Notes under the pieces: generated by a model
What the model was told of the DNA's origin: nothing
Databases searched by the model: none
The model's input: the letters and a program-made list of their open reading frames with translations, nothing else
Program-made: the position numbers and the translations under genes
Assembly: GCA_947568835.1 (NCBI GenBank)
Contig: OX387602.1
Span: 17,907,021-17,971,020, forward strand
Direction: 5' to 3'
Source: Protonemura montana
Lineage: Eukaryota; Arthropoda; Insecta; Plecoptera; Nemouridae
DNA length: 64,000 nucleotides
Shown here: piece after piece, positions 49,341 through 63,200 of the stretch
Layout: the number at the start of each line of letters is the position of its first letter
How positions within the stretch are numbered: the stretch's first letter is position 1

Positions 49341-52300
49341 TGTATTGTGCCAAATCGGTGACGCAACTTGAAAAATCAAAGTGGTGATGTAATTGTGTGA
49401 CAGCTGTAAGCTATATCTGATCACTTCCTGAAGTGTACATTGCGCTATTACTGGTATTACTTGTGTTCCATTTGTGTACATGCGGGAAGGTTAAGGTCAG
49501 GGTGACGTAACCGAGACTCGCCCACGAGACGAGCAGAAGAGCAAACTTGTGTCAGATTATTAAGAAAAACAAACACGATTTGATGCTCGACGAAACTGTA
49601 CCGACAGAAATTTTAATTGAAACGAGATTTATGGTACTTGGCTTATGAATGTTTTTGCTTTACAAAAAAATACGTGTTTTTATTTTAGAAATTGATCATC
49701 AAAGTTCAATTAATTGATAACGAATGGGTTTTCTACACGATGAGTAAAATTAATAGGTTTCCTCATCCATATATGTAGATGTTTTTTCAGAAGATATTTC
49801 CTCGTCTGTTGCAGAAAGAAACGAGACATTTTTCTGAAATTACTCGATCATCGTTTATCCTATGTGGCAACCAACTGAAAAAAGGGATGAAAAAACCCGT
49901 AAATCGCACAAAAACGGTTGACAATCCGTCGTTAAACTCTAAACCCGAGAGCGATTATGCGGGTTTTAAATAACAAACAAATTGAAAGCACGTGTACAAA
50001 CGACCAACATCAAATTTACAGTACTATTAAACGAGGGGCTTAGTTTTACACCCTAATAGATCCCCAAACGATTTGGTTTTGACTATCTAAACAAATTGGA
50101 TGAAGCGCAATGTGACCGAATAAACGACGTCATTTTATTCGCATTGTGCTTTCGTGCCAATTTGTCATCAGCACACATTATGTCAAATGAACCACCCACA
50201 GCGATGTAAAGAACATTTTGTCTCCTGATTTGCCAGTGACATTTCAAGACCTTCAAGCAGAACGCCCTCCAAACCAGTGCACTTAATTTATTTGTCTATC
50301 AATCAAAACATTTTACGCTGCGAAATATTATACTTTTTTTTTTTTGTAGTATATCCCAAAAACTCCAGTGCGTAAGTTACTAAGTTTCACGTATTTCGTA
50401 GAAGTCAATATTTACCTATAAAACATGTCAACTGTCAGAATTGATTGAAAAGGCTGCCTTGTCGAAGTTTCTCGTACCGAGCTAAGGAGACCCAGTGCTT
50501 TTCGGGTTTTGCAAAAATATTTGGGTTACCTGACGAGAAGGGGTACGCGAGTTGGCAACACAGCTTAGATGGTTGAGTCAAGGTTGAAATGTTGACACAT
50601 GACAGTATTAACATGAATCGAACTAAGTCTCTCCTGATTACCAATTGAAAACTTTGAAACCAAAACACTGGAGTTTTTAGGATACACCATACCTTACAGT
50701 AACATTTAACCTTATGGCAAGCAAATAAAGTGTTAAAAGTTATTAGTTGACTCTAAGGTTGCATATAAAATAAAGCCTGAAGCACCCGAGTCAGATTCAT
50801 GACTCTTACACGTAGAATCTTCCTAAACCCATGAAGAAAACCCAGAAAATATTTCAAAACGCTTAAAATCATCATTAAACTGTAGAATATCTCGAGTACT
50901 CTAATTAAAGTGACGGAAGGAAGGAAACATCCGATATGCAAACGTGACTGAGACATGAAATGAATCTCAAACACGCGATCCCCGTCAACTGAGTGGTACA
51001 GCAAGCAAAATATCGACTCTCGCGCACAGAAATTGAATAATGAATACTACCATCCTTGTCTAGCAGCCAGGATGTTAATTATTACATTTACAGTTCTCCC
51101 TCGCAGTGATTTGCTTGCACTTGCCTATTTCAGATCGCAAGATTGAATTGTCATCAACTGCGCCGCACTGGAGCACAACTCTGCACAAGGACACTTGAGC
51201 AATTCCGTCTATAACCCGACATCAGAAGTCAGTGCTCTCAGCCTGGAAACGCAATGCTAATTCAAACGTTACGAATTTCAGTTTAAGAAAAAACGACAGT
51301 AACAAGACAAGGTACGCTTTCTCGTTTTGGGTGTTTTGTGGTTGTGTTTCCATAGCTGGTGACTGCAGTGTAATGTGTCAACCGCAGAGCACATAAGCTC
51401 GCGCCGGCCGCAGCGATGCTTGTCACTGGCAACCTCCTCGTTGAGGGCATCCCACGAGATTGCCGCAACTCTGGATTAACTCGAGTCCTGGACATTTTGG
51501 AGGCCCACAAGTAAACCTCTGGTCGTATTAACTAATCAAGAGCGGGGTATGGGACCCGAACTGTCCCATCATTTCATGTTGACTCCCTGCTGGAAGGATA
51601 TCGCTTTGTTTGAAGTATATTCTGTGTAGTGGGTGACGTTTAATAGGACTTGTCAATTAGATCCACGTTCGTAGCTAAAACAGCTCTTTGTTTTCAAGAG
51701 ACATTTCAATTAAACACTTAATATGTATGTGTTTGAAGAGCAGTTCTACAAAACTAATTTTCTCTTGGATGTTGTTAAAATTTGCGCATATGTAAACCTC
51801 CCTTGCTGATCTTCTTTCTCTCTAAATTTTAATATCTCACTTGAATTATTAGATTTACTATCCTACTTTCTTGTCGATTTATTTCAGCAATAAACTCTTT
51901 GATATTGCCATCTGTTAAAACAATAAAAAGCATTGCGAATATTTTTTTTTCTTGTAAACTTGTAATTCGTTTCTTCCCAGAAATCACGAGATCTAAACCC
52001 GACACACGGTGTTCAGCGCTCGAATCTTACATCTTGCAGAAGGTGTGATGTACACTCTTTGATAAAGTCAGTCCGATCTTATAAGACGACGCCTGCAAAG
52101 CCAAGTTCAAAGCTTTTCCGCCGCCCCGAGGCATTTTCCAAGGCGTGCACGAAGCAGACTTGTGGTATATGTCTAGCCCCTGCATCAAGATACTTAAACA
52201 CACAACAATAAAGTGATGCATTTGGACAAGCAATTGGCATAATCTGTTGCATTTTGTAATCAAATAATTATAGTAATCATTACAGGTTGCACCGCAAAAA

Positions 52301-52750
52301 CGACACGCCTTGCATAAGTCGAGTTTCCTCACAACATCTTGTAAATGGTACTTACAGATAAATGCTGCCATCAGCCTTTTTGGGATAATAAAGAAATTTG
52401 CGATTGCCATTGCACCGGGAGCAAATGGTTACCAACCTGGAACAAAAACAAGAAGATTATATAGTATTTTCTTTCTTTCTAAGAAAACAAACTGAGACCA
52501 TAACATTCCGCGGTTGACTAACTCGCCGCGTAAGTCCCCAGATTAAAACGGATTAACTTGTTCCATGGCTATTTTTACTGGCCTAAAATTTCACAACAAT
52601 TTCACTAGACCTCCATTAATCAGGGGGGCGGCAGCCTGCAGCCGTAATCCATGTTTACATTTAGTGCTATTTCGCTAATTACTGGGAGTAAACACGCACC
52701 CGCCGGTTCATCCGGACATCCTTATACAATACAACGCAGATTTCGACTGC

Positions 52751-52792
52751 ACGCGCAAGTGCGTTAGTGCGTCAGTGCGTTCATGTGCGTGT
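52751..52792. repeat. Degenerate gtgcgt repeat
   Basis: Four to five units of the type gtgcgtNa, each differing by one base. Confidence 0.6.
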
Positions 52793-53636
52793 TTTTTTCA
52801 AACGCATGACTTTTGCGTCGATGTATCCATCACTGAGTACTGCGCTTTTTTCTCTCGCTCTCCATCTGTAGGTCTATTCGAGTAGCGTATTTTAAAGCTG
52901 AAGGAAATAGGGGTGGGCTTCTCCTAGTCGGTGGGAAATAGTGGGTAGCGGGTGGTAGGGGCGGGTGACGTGGGTCCAAGCTTCTATGCCCGTGCCGGGG
53001 TATGAACCAAGCACAGAAAGATGATCTCCGACGAGCAGCGATCATCCGAACGTGAAAATATAACGCTAGTCACAATATATTGCGAGATTCCACACTATGG
53101 TACCATACGATTTTCCGGAAATTTTCCTCGCCCAGATAAATTTCAAGGCGACTGTTAATATTGAATCCGGGAAACCCATTCGCGGCCACACAGAGTCGTA
53201 CAGCTTCGGAAAAGAGAATAATAGAAAACCCAGTGCAGTTTTGATAAACATCAAATTAAAGAATTTTCCGCAGGTCCCTGGAAAGCAGTTTAAAAGCAAT
53301 CCGCTGCCCGAGCTTTCCATTTTCCAGGCATGGGCGTATTTCCTCGTGGTTATTACATATTATTAATGCAGACCCGCGTGGAAGGAGCGTCCACACACCT
53401 AACGTACGCACCGTATGTGTGCATTCCGTAGGAACTAGGAACACGCTAAAGTGTGGCAGCGGCGACCAAATAGTGCGTACACAATGCCCGCTTTACAGAG
53501 GGCGTGAACACGCTGTGTGTGAATGCAGCTTCATTAGTGACGGATGAGATGGTACCAGTGTTTGTGCCGAGTGTATCGCTTTGGATAACACATCCATCGC
53601 GCATGGTATTCAATTCGTAAAGCATACGCACGGAAT

Positions 53637-54050
53637 TTAGGACGATCGTCGCAATGCCCTTTCGAAACACGGTGCTGTGAGCCGTGCAATCAATCTCCAT
53701 GGACCCACGTTCAACAAACATAAATGATTAACGCGCACAAAACGATTGTCATTCAACATGCAGGAAGTGGAAGGTCGCGACGACGACGGAACTTCAAAGA
53801 TATCCCAGCCGTGGAGTGACAAGAGGGATTTTTCACACATTTCGAAATCTTTTCTGCGCGCTAAAACGTGCTTTGAGATATGATTGGAGCCCCTTTGAAA
53901 TAGCGGCACACCATGCCCCTCGATAGCGAGTGGCGATGACCTACCAAAACGATATCTGATTGCTTTTAAAACACCAATATGGGATGATCCCGGCGGATCA
54001 TCCATTGAGGCATGGCTGGCTGAATGAGGTTTTACAAGTATTGTTTGCAT
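53637..54050 (-). CDS. Unrecognised 137-codon open frame
   Basis: A minus-strand ATG frame of 137 codons starts MQTILVKPHSASHASMDDPP and ends FERALRRSS. It has no membrane segment, signal peptide or known motif. Just upstream, the frame at 54259-54032 reads FDSWFDSWLFVSVSLHQPST followed by a Ser run; the two overlap by about 20 nt in different frames. Codon use is mixed, so this may be chance or a single-exon gene restricted to close relatives. Confidence 0.2.
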   Translation of the reverse strand: MQTILVKPHSASHASMDDPPGSSHIGVLKAIRYRFGRSSPLAIEGHGVPLFQRGSNHISKHVLARRKDFEMCEKSLLSLHGWDIFEVPSSSRPSTSCMLNDNRFVRVNHLCLLNVGPWRLIARLTAPCFERALRRSS

Positions 54051-54155
54051 TGGCCTGACGTAACCAACACTGACGCAACAATAACATCCAGGAAGTGTAT
54101 TTGCTCAATATCAATCAAAGGGCAGGAGTTTGAGAGTAGAGTGAGTTTGTCCTGA

Positions 54156-54180
54156 CTGGAGCTGGAGCTGGAGGTGGAGG
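54156..54180. repeat. ctggag hexanucleotide repeat
   Basis: Units of ctggag/gtggag; on the minus strand this gives a Ser run in an unrecognised open frame. Confidence 0.7.
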
Positions 54181-54259
54181 GTTGGTGCAAGCTGACGGAG
54201 ACGAAGAGCCAGCTGTCGAACCATGAGTCGAACGATGCCTGTTCGCCGCTCGCTGGCAC

Positions 54260-57200
54260 GTTTCCCTATTCTACCAACTTATGGCACCTGGTTCTTGACA
54301 AAACCTCTGCCAACAATAGCCTCCTTATTGCCTAATTCGTCTTGAGTTGTGGTAATATTGGTATCACAATATTTTTACACGTGTGATTTTGAAATGGAAC
54401 CTCTCTCAAAGAATGCGAGAGATGGAGAGTGATGGCGCACTAAGAAATATTTTATATCATAGGTAGTAGATTTACTACTTTGATTGTCCTAAATCGACCC
54501 CCATTTTCGGCATCGATGTCCCTATGCCACTTCTAAAAAACTCGGCCCACTTTTAATGGACCCGATGATGGATTAATGGGGATGATGCAACTAAAACAGT
54601 AGTATGTTTATTATGAGCGTCACATCTGCTCTCAACGTATTTATTTCCTCCCCCAAGAGAATTCAACTCATACCATGTTCTTGGGGGAAAACACGGCGTC
54701 GAAGCATTTATTAAATTGAAATATTTAGTGAAGGGTGACTGTTTGGTATATAGGACAAAGTTTTTACTTCGTATTTTTTACCGACATCTTGCCTCAGTTC
54801 CCAGCCTTAGGTTAGATTGCAATTTTGCGACTAGAGTCTTGAAATATGTCATGCATCGGTCATATATTATGAAAACTTTCCGGGAATGAGAATGGCAAAA
54901 TATTGTTGGTTTCCTCGCTGCAGAAAAGCTGTGACCCGATCCCCGAGTGGAGCGGGTGAGCGACAACCAAGCCAGCGATTGCCGAGGCGCCGAGGCAACA
55001 TGATCCGTCGCTGTCGTCTTTTGGAAGGGGTGTGAACGTTTTAGGGAACACAAAAAATGGTAAAAAAATAACCATCCAACCGAGTTCCTTTAAAAGAGCT
55101 GAAAGCAATTAGAGATTGGATGAAAGCGGAGGAGCATCTAAGATTTATTGTTTATTAGCTGTTAAAACGTTTCGATCTATGAGGTTTAAAAAACCCACAA
55201 TCATCCTGCTTTCTGACTTCTGCTATATGTGTTCATACTTCTTCACACGCTGATGTCCAATGTCTGATAGAGGAGGATCAAGTCTTCACAGATCCAATTA
55301 GAGAAAGATAAATTAGTGTCTGATTTTAATTGAAAGCAAATGGATACCTCTCTCAAAAGGCCACAAGAAAATCACTTTAATATATTCCGGAACTAAGTCT
55401 GCTAAGTTTTTTCTCCCTTCGTAGCTAACAAATAGGGTGTCACTTTAGCTTGTAAAACATCCTGTGTGCCTATTATAGGGATGATCTACAATCTAAACAT
55501 TCACCATCAACCATTTCGCAAGCCTTTCTTCCGTGATGAATGGACATGGAAAAGGGCAATCCAAGTGTTATGCAAATATCCGCACCAAATGAATCGGTTA
55601 CAGCTCCGCAGTCTCTTTAGTGGATCGAGCCATCGAGCCGGCTTCCAACGCAAACTAGCAAATAGTTCTCAGTTTTCAAATTCTTACATTCATGAATATT
55701 GCAATTACACAGCGCGAAAGTTTCCTTAATTCCAAAACTTTGAAATTTACACTCCTCGGCATGTACGTATGCATGTAGTAAAATTGAAGTAAAACCAACT
55801 TCAAATTTTCCATCCGAAAAAAAAACTGCGTGAAAGCGAATTTAGTGAAACAGAGGAAACGTTGAAAAAAGCCTACATTCTTTTTTTGTTTAACACCGAA
55901 AGAAACGATTATGGTAATGCGGAACGGTTATTTCGAGTCAAAGATTTATATCAAAAGTTAGTCTGGACGTGAAGCAACTGCAATTGATTTACTTTTAACT
56001 CACTCCTCCAGAGTATGGAGCTCGTTAAAAAGACAGAAAACGGATCGGGAGTCGATAGTACATCGACGTCGCTTTGTGTGTGTCTAATGCATTTTCAAAT
56101 CGACTATTTTTGTCTGGCGTCAAAAAAAGGTGGCCGAGTGTGCAGGCTGCACAATAAAGCATACGCTTTATCGACTGGCCTGGTCGGGTCTGGCTTGTAA
56201 TAGGGCTGGGGCAAAGGCTACGCGAGAATTTCTCACCACTAATTAAAGAGGCTACATCAGAAAACACTCCCAGCTGCCTTTTCAACGTTTGAACGTTTCA
56301 TATGCAGCCGTGCAGTATTATTCTTAGGACGACTTTGTGAATTATTCACATCTCGGATGGTTTTGAAGTCGCCGAACAGAGCTCGCATGTGCCCCGTTTG
56401 CACCGAGTCGCACTCATGAAGACATTTCCTCTTTGATCAAACGTTTAATTAACCGAATAAAGCTAAAAATATAATTTTAAACATCGTACGTTACATATTT
56501 GTCAAGAGTTGATTGCTCATTCGTAACTATAAAAGGTTGTGGCACATCCGAGAGCTTTGTACGCCAGTGCGTTTGAGTGCGCTATCCCATCCAGTTGGGG
56601 ACCAAGGTGAGAAAAGGGTTGGGGGTCGCACCCTGCGAGGTAGGTGGGGTTGTGAAATATCTCCACGACGTCCCCATCGAAAGCAGACACAAGAATTGCT
56701 TGCTTGCTTTATATCGACGAGCGTGTCGACAGAATACCAAAAACGCCGTCCGTGAATCCCGCCAAAAAAAAGACCACAACATAATATCGACTTGGGGCTA
56801 GCTCATGCGCGAACCCGCGACGTGAATCGACATTTCGTAACAGACGAAAAGAGCATGGTGCCGAAACCCGGCAATTTACTTCTATTTATATACTGACCAT
56901 CCCCAAATTTGAGACCACAACTCGCATAACATCCTGTCGTCTGCTATATTTGTATGGCACCCCAAGTGCCAAGTGGACCAACCCACTCGAGAGACGAAAA
57001 TTGACACATCCACCGGTTTGACAAAGTGATCATTACAAATTCCAACCAGCGGGACCGACAAGCTGTCACAGGCTGAAAATGTAGACTGTTTCAGCTCACC
57101 TGGTGGGAGACATGGTGATTTATTGTGGAATCGAAAAGGTAGGACGAACCGCGCGCCCCAGCCACGCTCGTTGCAGCGCACATTTTGGGCGTATGACAGA

Positions 57201-60200
57201 TCACTTGCATTACAATCCCAATAAACGTATACAAAGTGCATATTAATAATTGTCCCACCTCCACACAAACCTTCATTTAATTAACATATTATACGTATTT
57301 CAGTTTCATGTTATACGCAGGCATCCAGCAATTCTCTCTCCGACAAGGTATTAATCTCGTGACAACACACGTAGTTAATCGAGTACAGATTGCCGGGGCC
57401 GAACGCCGAAGACAAAGTCACATGCCGCCCACGCAATAGCATCGCATCCTCCGTGTTAACAAATCTCTGTAGGCCAATCAGGACAAGGGATGGAACCAGG
57501 GAGAGTGTGGTCCCGACTCGCCAAAATTGCTCGAATTACGCCTGACTCTTGTAGGGGGGACGCGGATGCCGACAGACGACCGCCGCCCCGGGTAATGTCA
57601 TGATTCGTGTCATGACGCCCCTATTATTAACACCACACGTTTATATTTACCGTCGCTAGTAGGATGGCGTCGTTGTATGAGGCTATGGTATGAGAGGAAA
57701 CAATGTCACCAATTAAACACCAGCATCTTTTCGTTCCGATAGATTAGACGCAAAAATGCCGACAAAATTATCTTGCTTGACAGCGTTGACTTGCATTTTA
57801 GTGCTGAAGGTGTCTGACAAACATGTTTTCTTTTACAACAAAACTTTTTCTTTTTTCCCGTCACAGATGATTCAATCCTTCTTCAAGAGCCTGATTTTAA
57901 TTTTGATAAAGTCACATGTTTGCCTCCTCGATCAATTCTTTAATTTCCGGTCTGCTCGTCAAAATCCGGAGCGTCTCACGTCAAGACGGAAAGATCGACA
58001 CGAGCGTCTTAGGAAACAACCTTTCACATTTGACCAATACAATTGATCCGTGTGTCGAGTCGACACTATAAAGCAGTGCTCTAGAAAACAGTGGCGGCAT
58101 TATTTCGCGAGCAACGAGACGTCACCTTCGGCGTTTAAAATGCAGTTCACTGCACTAGCGTGACCTCTAATCCGCATCAATTATGGATTCGTGTAGCATT
58201 TGCTAGCACCTCGCGAAAGGACCCGCAATTATGAATAACTTAATGGTAATCTTGTTAATTTTCATTGGAAAGAGTAAGTTACCGTGCACGGTGATCTTAC
58301 CGCTATATTTGTTCGCGGATATACAAGGTTATTAGGCAAATCAGTTATATGATACGCCACGCACAGATGAAGTTACTTTGCAGATCTCGCAAACATCATT
58401 ACGGCAGTGCATTAAAATTAAGTGAATAGATATGTTTACCTGTCAGGAAGTCCAAAAGATAGTGCGCATTTTACGACTAAATTCCTGAAAACTGCATGGA
58501 GAATTAGCAATTGCTGTGTATAGTGCATAGCTTTTTTGTGCTGTTGTTTGTAAACTGTGAATCACTCGGTGTAGCCTTGTTTCCGTTGTGTATTATCATG
58601 CTTAATATTTGAAATAGTGTGCAGGACGTGACCCAATTGGAACCGACACAGATTGGAAAATATCCAAAGCGGAAAATTAAAGAAAATTGAAAATATATGA
58701 TGGCTTGGCATAAAAATCCGTATTGGTAACGGGGTTCTACAATGGAGGACATCCATTTTTACGACCATTACCAATCGAGAATAGAGTAAAAAGAAATCAA
58801 AATGATAAATTAAAAAATTGCAATATGTAGCAAACGAGTTTAGTTCGTATACGAATGGTCCAGCATTTACAGATGGCATGCAAAAGAATTGAAATGTATT
58901 CAAAGATAGAAAACAGCGCAACACTTTATGCTAATAAATGGTGCTTGAAATTCACGTTTAACGCATGTCAATCACAAGTTGGTCCATTATTCCAGCTTCC
59001 AGCATAGGAAACAAGTCGACACGCTACGTGCACAGAACAGAAGAACCAACGTTTAGCATTCAGATCTCATCGATTTATGCAAGAACATGTTCAAGCCCGA
59101 CGTGTTTTTGCGAAATGTATTTGCCATCAATCTATAAATCTAGGACAATTATTTAGATTCGGCGTTGTATATCAAAAACATGCCAATTGTGTCGTCGGCC
59201 ATTGTGTCGTGGCATGCTTCAGAAAGAGACGTTGGAATGAGAACGGCAAGATATTTTTTAGACATCTTGGTGCAATGAGATGTGACAATCCACGCACGTT
59301 TACATACTGGTCGCTGGTCGCCACTAGCCAAAAGTAAAAACAAACTCTAGAGAGAATTTATATTCAAGTGACATTATTTCTAAAATCGCTTGGACTAACC
59401 AGTCTTCAAGGATTTTTCAAAATTTTTCAAGACCGTGATTGTTGTGCAAAACAAGAAAACTAGAAACGTTTAAAATAACCAGCAATGTACACATCCACTA
59501 ATTTCCCTTCAACCAGAATGGTTTGTCCGAGCAGCGAAGGTTAAAAATCGTCACCAAATATTTGCTTGTCCAAAATATTGATCGACACCGCGGGTCACAC
59601 ACTACGCCGCATGATTCTGCATTCTCATTTCAGTCCATCTTCAGTCTCCATGGACGACATGCGGAGTGGCTGTGCTCAAGTGAGCAGAATATGCAAATTC
59701 AACCAACGAGATGAAACTAAGCACTTCTGTTTATATAGGTGGAAAAATGAAATAGGTGAAGGTTAACACATTTTGTTCTGAAGTTCATCCAACATAACAT
59801 GTATTAGCATAGGACAGGGGACCATTGATCGCACGTGTATGGGTAATAATCGTAAGAGCATAAATTATGAAAGAATTTTACAGTCCATTTCTGAAATGGC
59901 ATCGTAAATTAAAGTAACCACACAATTTCTTAGCGCTTTTATTTGCGCTGCAAAGTTTTCTTTGCTTTTCACTTGGAATGTAAGTACAAGAGCATTTCAA
60001 GAATTTATCTTTCTTCCACCCTGAAATGAAGGGTAAATATGAAATGCGACCGACCGGGCTGGAAGATATCTATCGTGGTTTCGTTGGAAATAGAGTCTGA
60101 ACTTTGACATCGACGCCATCCTTGGGTATCTGTCACGTCCAGCTTTCTTGCCAGGCGACATCTCAAGACCGTACGGATAGGGATGACCAAGAAAAAACAA

Positions 60201-63200
60201 ACCAACATTCCCTGTCTTCCCAAAATCTGTCCTGTTCACCTCGTTGGGGAATAAAATGTTAATTACTGTTTGGCTTAAGTCCCCAAAATGCATACACTTT
60301 AAAGCAAGAGCATTTCCCATGTAAGATTATACGCCACTGAGCACTTTACAGTTCTTATAATCAAATTTTCCAAGACCACGCCCTTGCCAACAACTTTCAA
60401 CAGAATAAAAAAGGCCATACATCTCGTCGAGTTTCCCGTAGTTTTTCCAACAAACAACAAGAAAACGTAACAACGATGCCTTCTCTCATAATTATCTCAC
60501 CAGTTCGTGTTTCCTAAAAGTCCCCCGAGCAATAAGCGAACATTCGCCGACACTCGATCTTCCAAAAGAGGTAAATTTACCCGAAGAGATTGGTCCTTAT
60601 CACATTTCAACACAAAGAATAGTCACAAAAGACCTTCGTAAAAAACTCGCCAGATTTACGATCAGCTTGTTTGGTTCAACGCAATCACACTCGCCGTTTA
60701 CCTAGCGTGCAGTAATTGTATTAATTTAATTAAATCTCATCGCATCGCAAATAGCTATTACCCTGCCCGGCATCGAACCGCGCCATAGCGTTTACTCTGC
60801 GACGGATAACGTTCGTCAGATCGTTATCCTGATGACAAATGAAGGCGTATCCCAGGCGGCATGGTAACACAATAACGTGGCAAGATGTCGTTTAGTTTAT
60901 CCCGCCATTGTTCCATCTGACGACACTGAAAGATCGCAATCTTGTGTAATTGTTGGTCTTGGAGAGTGCGGCTCCCGGACCGGCGCGGCTAGCGGGACTT
61001 CTCGGATGAGATGGGTTATCACCAAATATCTGGGTGTCGCACACACAATACCTCTGCATGCTTCGGTTCTATTGTCAAGATGGAATATTTATAAGATAAT
61101 GTTTGTCTTGAATTTTTCGTTGTGGATTCGGGTTGACACTTGCCTCTAGCTGAGCGGGCTCCGTTGAGATTTGGTCGCACAGATTTCGGTTAAAAAGAGA
61201 CTATAGAGAGTAGATATGTGTTCAGAGTGAGCCGAGGTGGCGTGCCGTATGAAAGGTGTAGAAGGATGAAAAGTAAACAAAACGTGCTAATCTGATGGAG
61301 CGTGAAAGAAGGGCTGTTATTATTCCATTTAGGAAATTGGTAGAGTGTCACCTCTTTGCTTTGAAGAAGGCATGACACCGCCAAGCTTGCAGAGAGTTTG
61401 TCTTTGGCATGGCAGGGTAAAAATCCCTCGTCAGGTTCCATCAAAATGCCAGCGGAGTAATTGTTGAAATATTTGCGTAGCGAAAGTTGCCATGGGAAAC
61501 TCGGCTTAGCTCGGGAGAGGAAAAAAAAGTAAAACGACCTGTATTTAAGATTCTGAAGCGCTAAAAAATGAAATAAAAGTCGTGGATAATTGGGGTATAG
61601 TTATTTCTGTCACGTTTTTCCGAATAAACCCCACTACGTGCATGGCAATGAAACATTTCGTCGGCGTTTTGGCCTTTGGTTCTTTCAGCGAGTATCACCG
61701 AAACATAAAAAGTTAGATTTTGACAAGCCATAACAGTTTGAACGTCGCAAGTAAAAAAAATCATCTTTAGTTTTCACACGTTTTTTTCTCAAAAAGAATA
61801 TTTCTTTATAGATGGTCGAAGAACACCAAGAGGGTTTCTTTGATAACATTTCTTGAGCAGTGACCACCCAGCCAGTGATGATTCCAGCGGAAAAAAAACG
61901 ATACAAGACACAAACCGGCATCTCGATGGAATAGAAAAAAAACACACAAAAAAAAGCAGTGTGATCCGAAGAGGACCCTCGATCTTAACAGTGGTCATCG
62001 AAATCTGACAGAAGCAGGCGACACCCACGCGTGGCAAACCAGAGCCTATTAGACTAAGGCTTGCACCAAGAGATGACGTGCATTTCAGTGCATTCAAATC
62101 TCCAGCATGCACAGACCCACCCAGCGCACGCCTCGGAATTAGGTCAGTTCATATCGCATGTCGCGATATCAACTTCGAACATAACCTCTTTTAGCTCCAA
62201 TGTTTGCAGCACTTTTTTCATTGTAAGAGCGTAATCTGATAAATCACACAACCGGCTGCAATAAGAAAGGTAAAGTACACAGACTAACTTCTGCACAAAT
62301 CTGTTCGACCGAGATAAGAAACTCGCAATTGTGTACAGAAGTTACTTTATGAAAATCGATCTTCAATGTCCACTTTGTGTAAGAATTTTCCTAATAACTT
62401 TTTAGCTAGCTACGCGGAAAAAGTTTTCGACAAAATAGAACGATATCTTTCTCGCAAAACCCCACCTGAATCTGATGTGCAGCTTTACCATGTTCTTTTG
62501 CATGTTGCTCACTCACACATGCCACACAATAGACCTTTGATAACTTCTTTATAGAAGTTCGATAGCGTCGCTATGTGCCCTATAGACACAATGCAGATTA
62601 TCTTTGTCCAACATACATGGTTTCTCATCTGAACCTCTCCCTCGACATGGTAGCGGGTCAATGCGAACTAATTAAATATCAATTCCAAGAGCATAGGTAA
62701 CATAATAGTGCCGATGGCGTAAGGGCATGAAGCCGACGGACGCTACACGAGGTTTATTCCGCGCTGCAAGTGCAGTTAGCCAAGAGACCACCAGAGCGGG
62801 CGTCTGACGTGCCACAGGCAAGCGATGCCATTCATAAATCTTGTCTTCAATACGATGACGTCGCCATTATATCAACTGTTTTCCAGGTATTAATTAGTTT
62901 TACATTGCATCAAAAAGTTATTAAATACATATTGTGTACGTACGTCGGATATGAAAAACGATGGAGAAGATGCTTGAATGCGGCTTGAAGGGTTCATTAA
63001 AATGTAATAAACAAATATCGTGAATACTTGTTGTGCTTTTATCAAACAATAAAACTATTTGCAGGTTTACATAAACTGTTTTGCATCGTTCTTTCCAGCA
63101 TTGCATTGCGTTATTCTTGATAAAATGCAATTTAAATTCCAGTGAAAATTCAATTCGTGATCATGCTCACCGAAATGGTTCATTCTTATTAGCTGCAATT

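Noticed and set aside
51428..51514. Short plus frame MLVTGNLLVEGIPRD after an acceptor-like ccggccgcag
   Set aside because: The opposite strand is equally open and the donor (gtaaac) is weak, so strand and reality cannot be decided.
52027..52410. 127-codon minus frame with several Cys
   Set aside because: The Cys spacing fits no zinc finger or secreted family I know; only the last 35 codons have an ATG in fair context.
56882..57268. 128-codon minus frame
   Set aside because: No domain, mixed codon use, no splice or poly(A) support.
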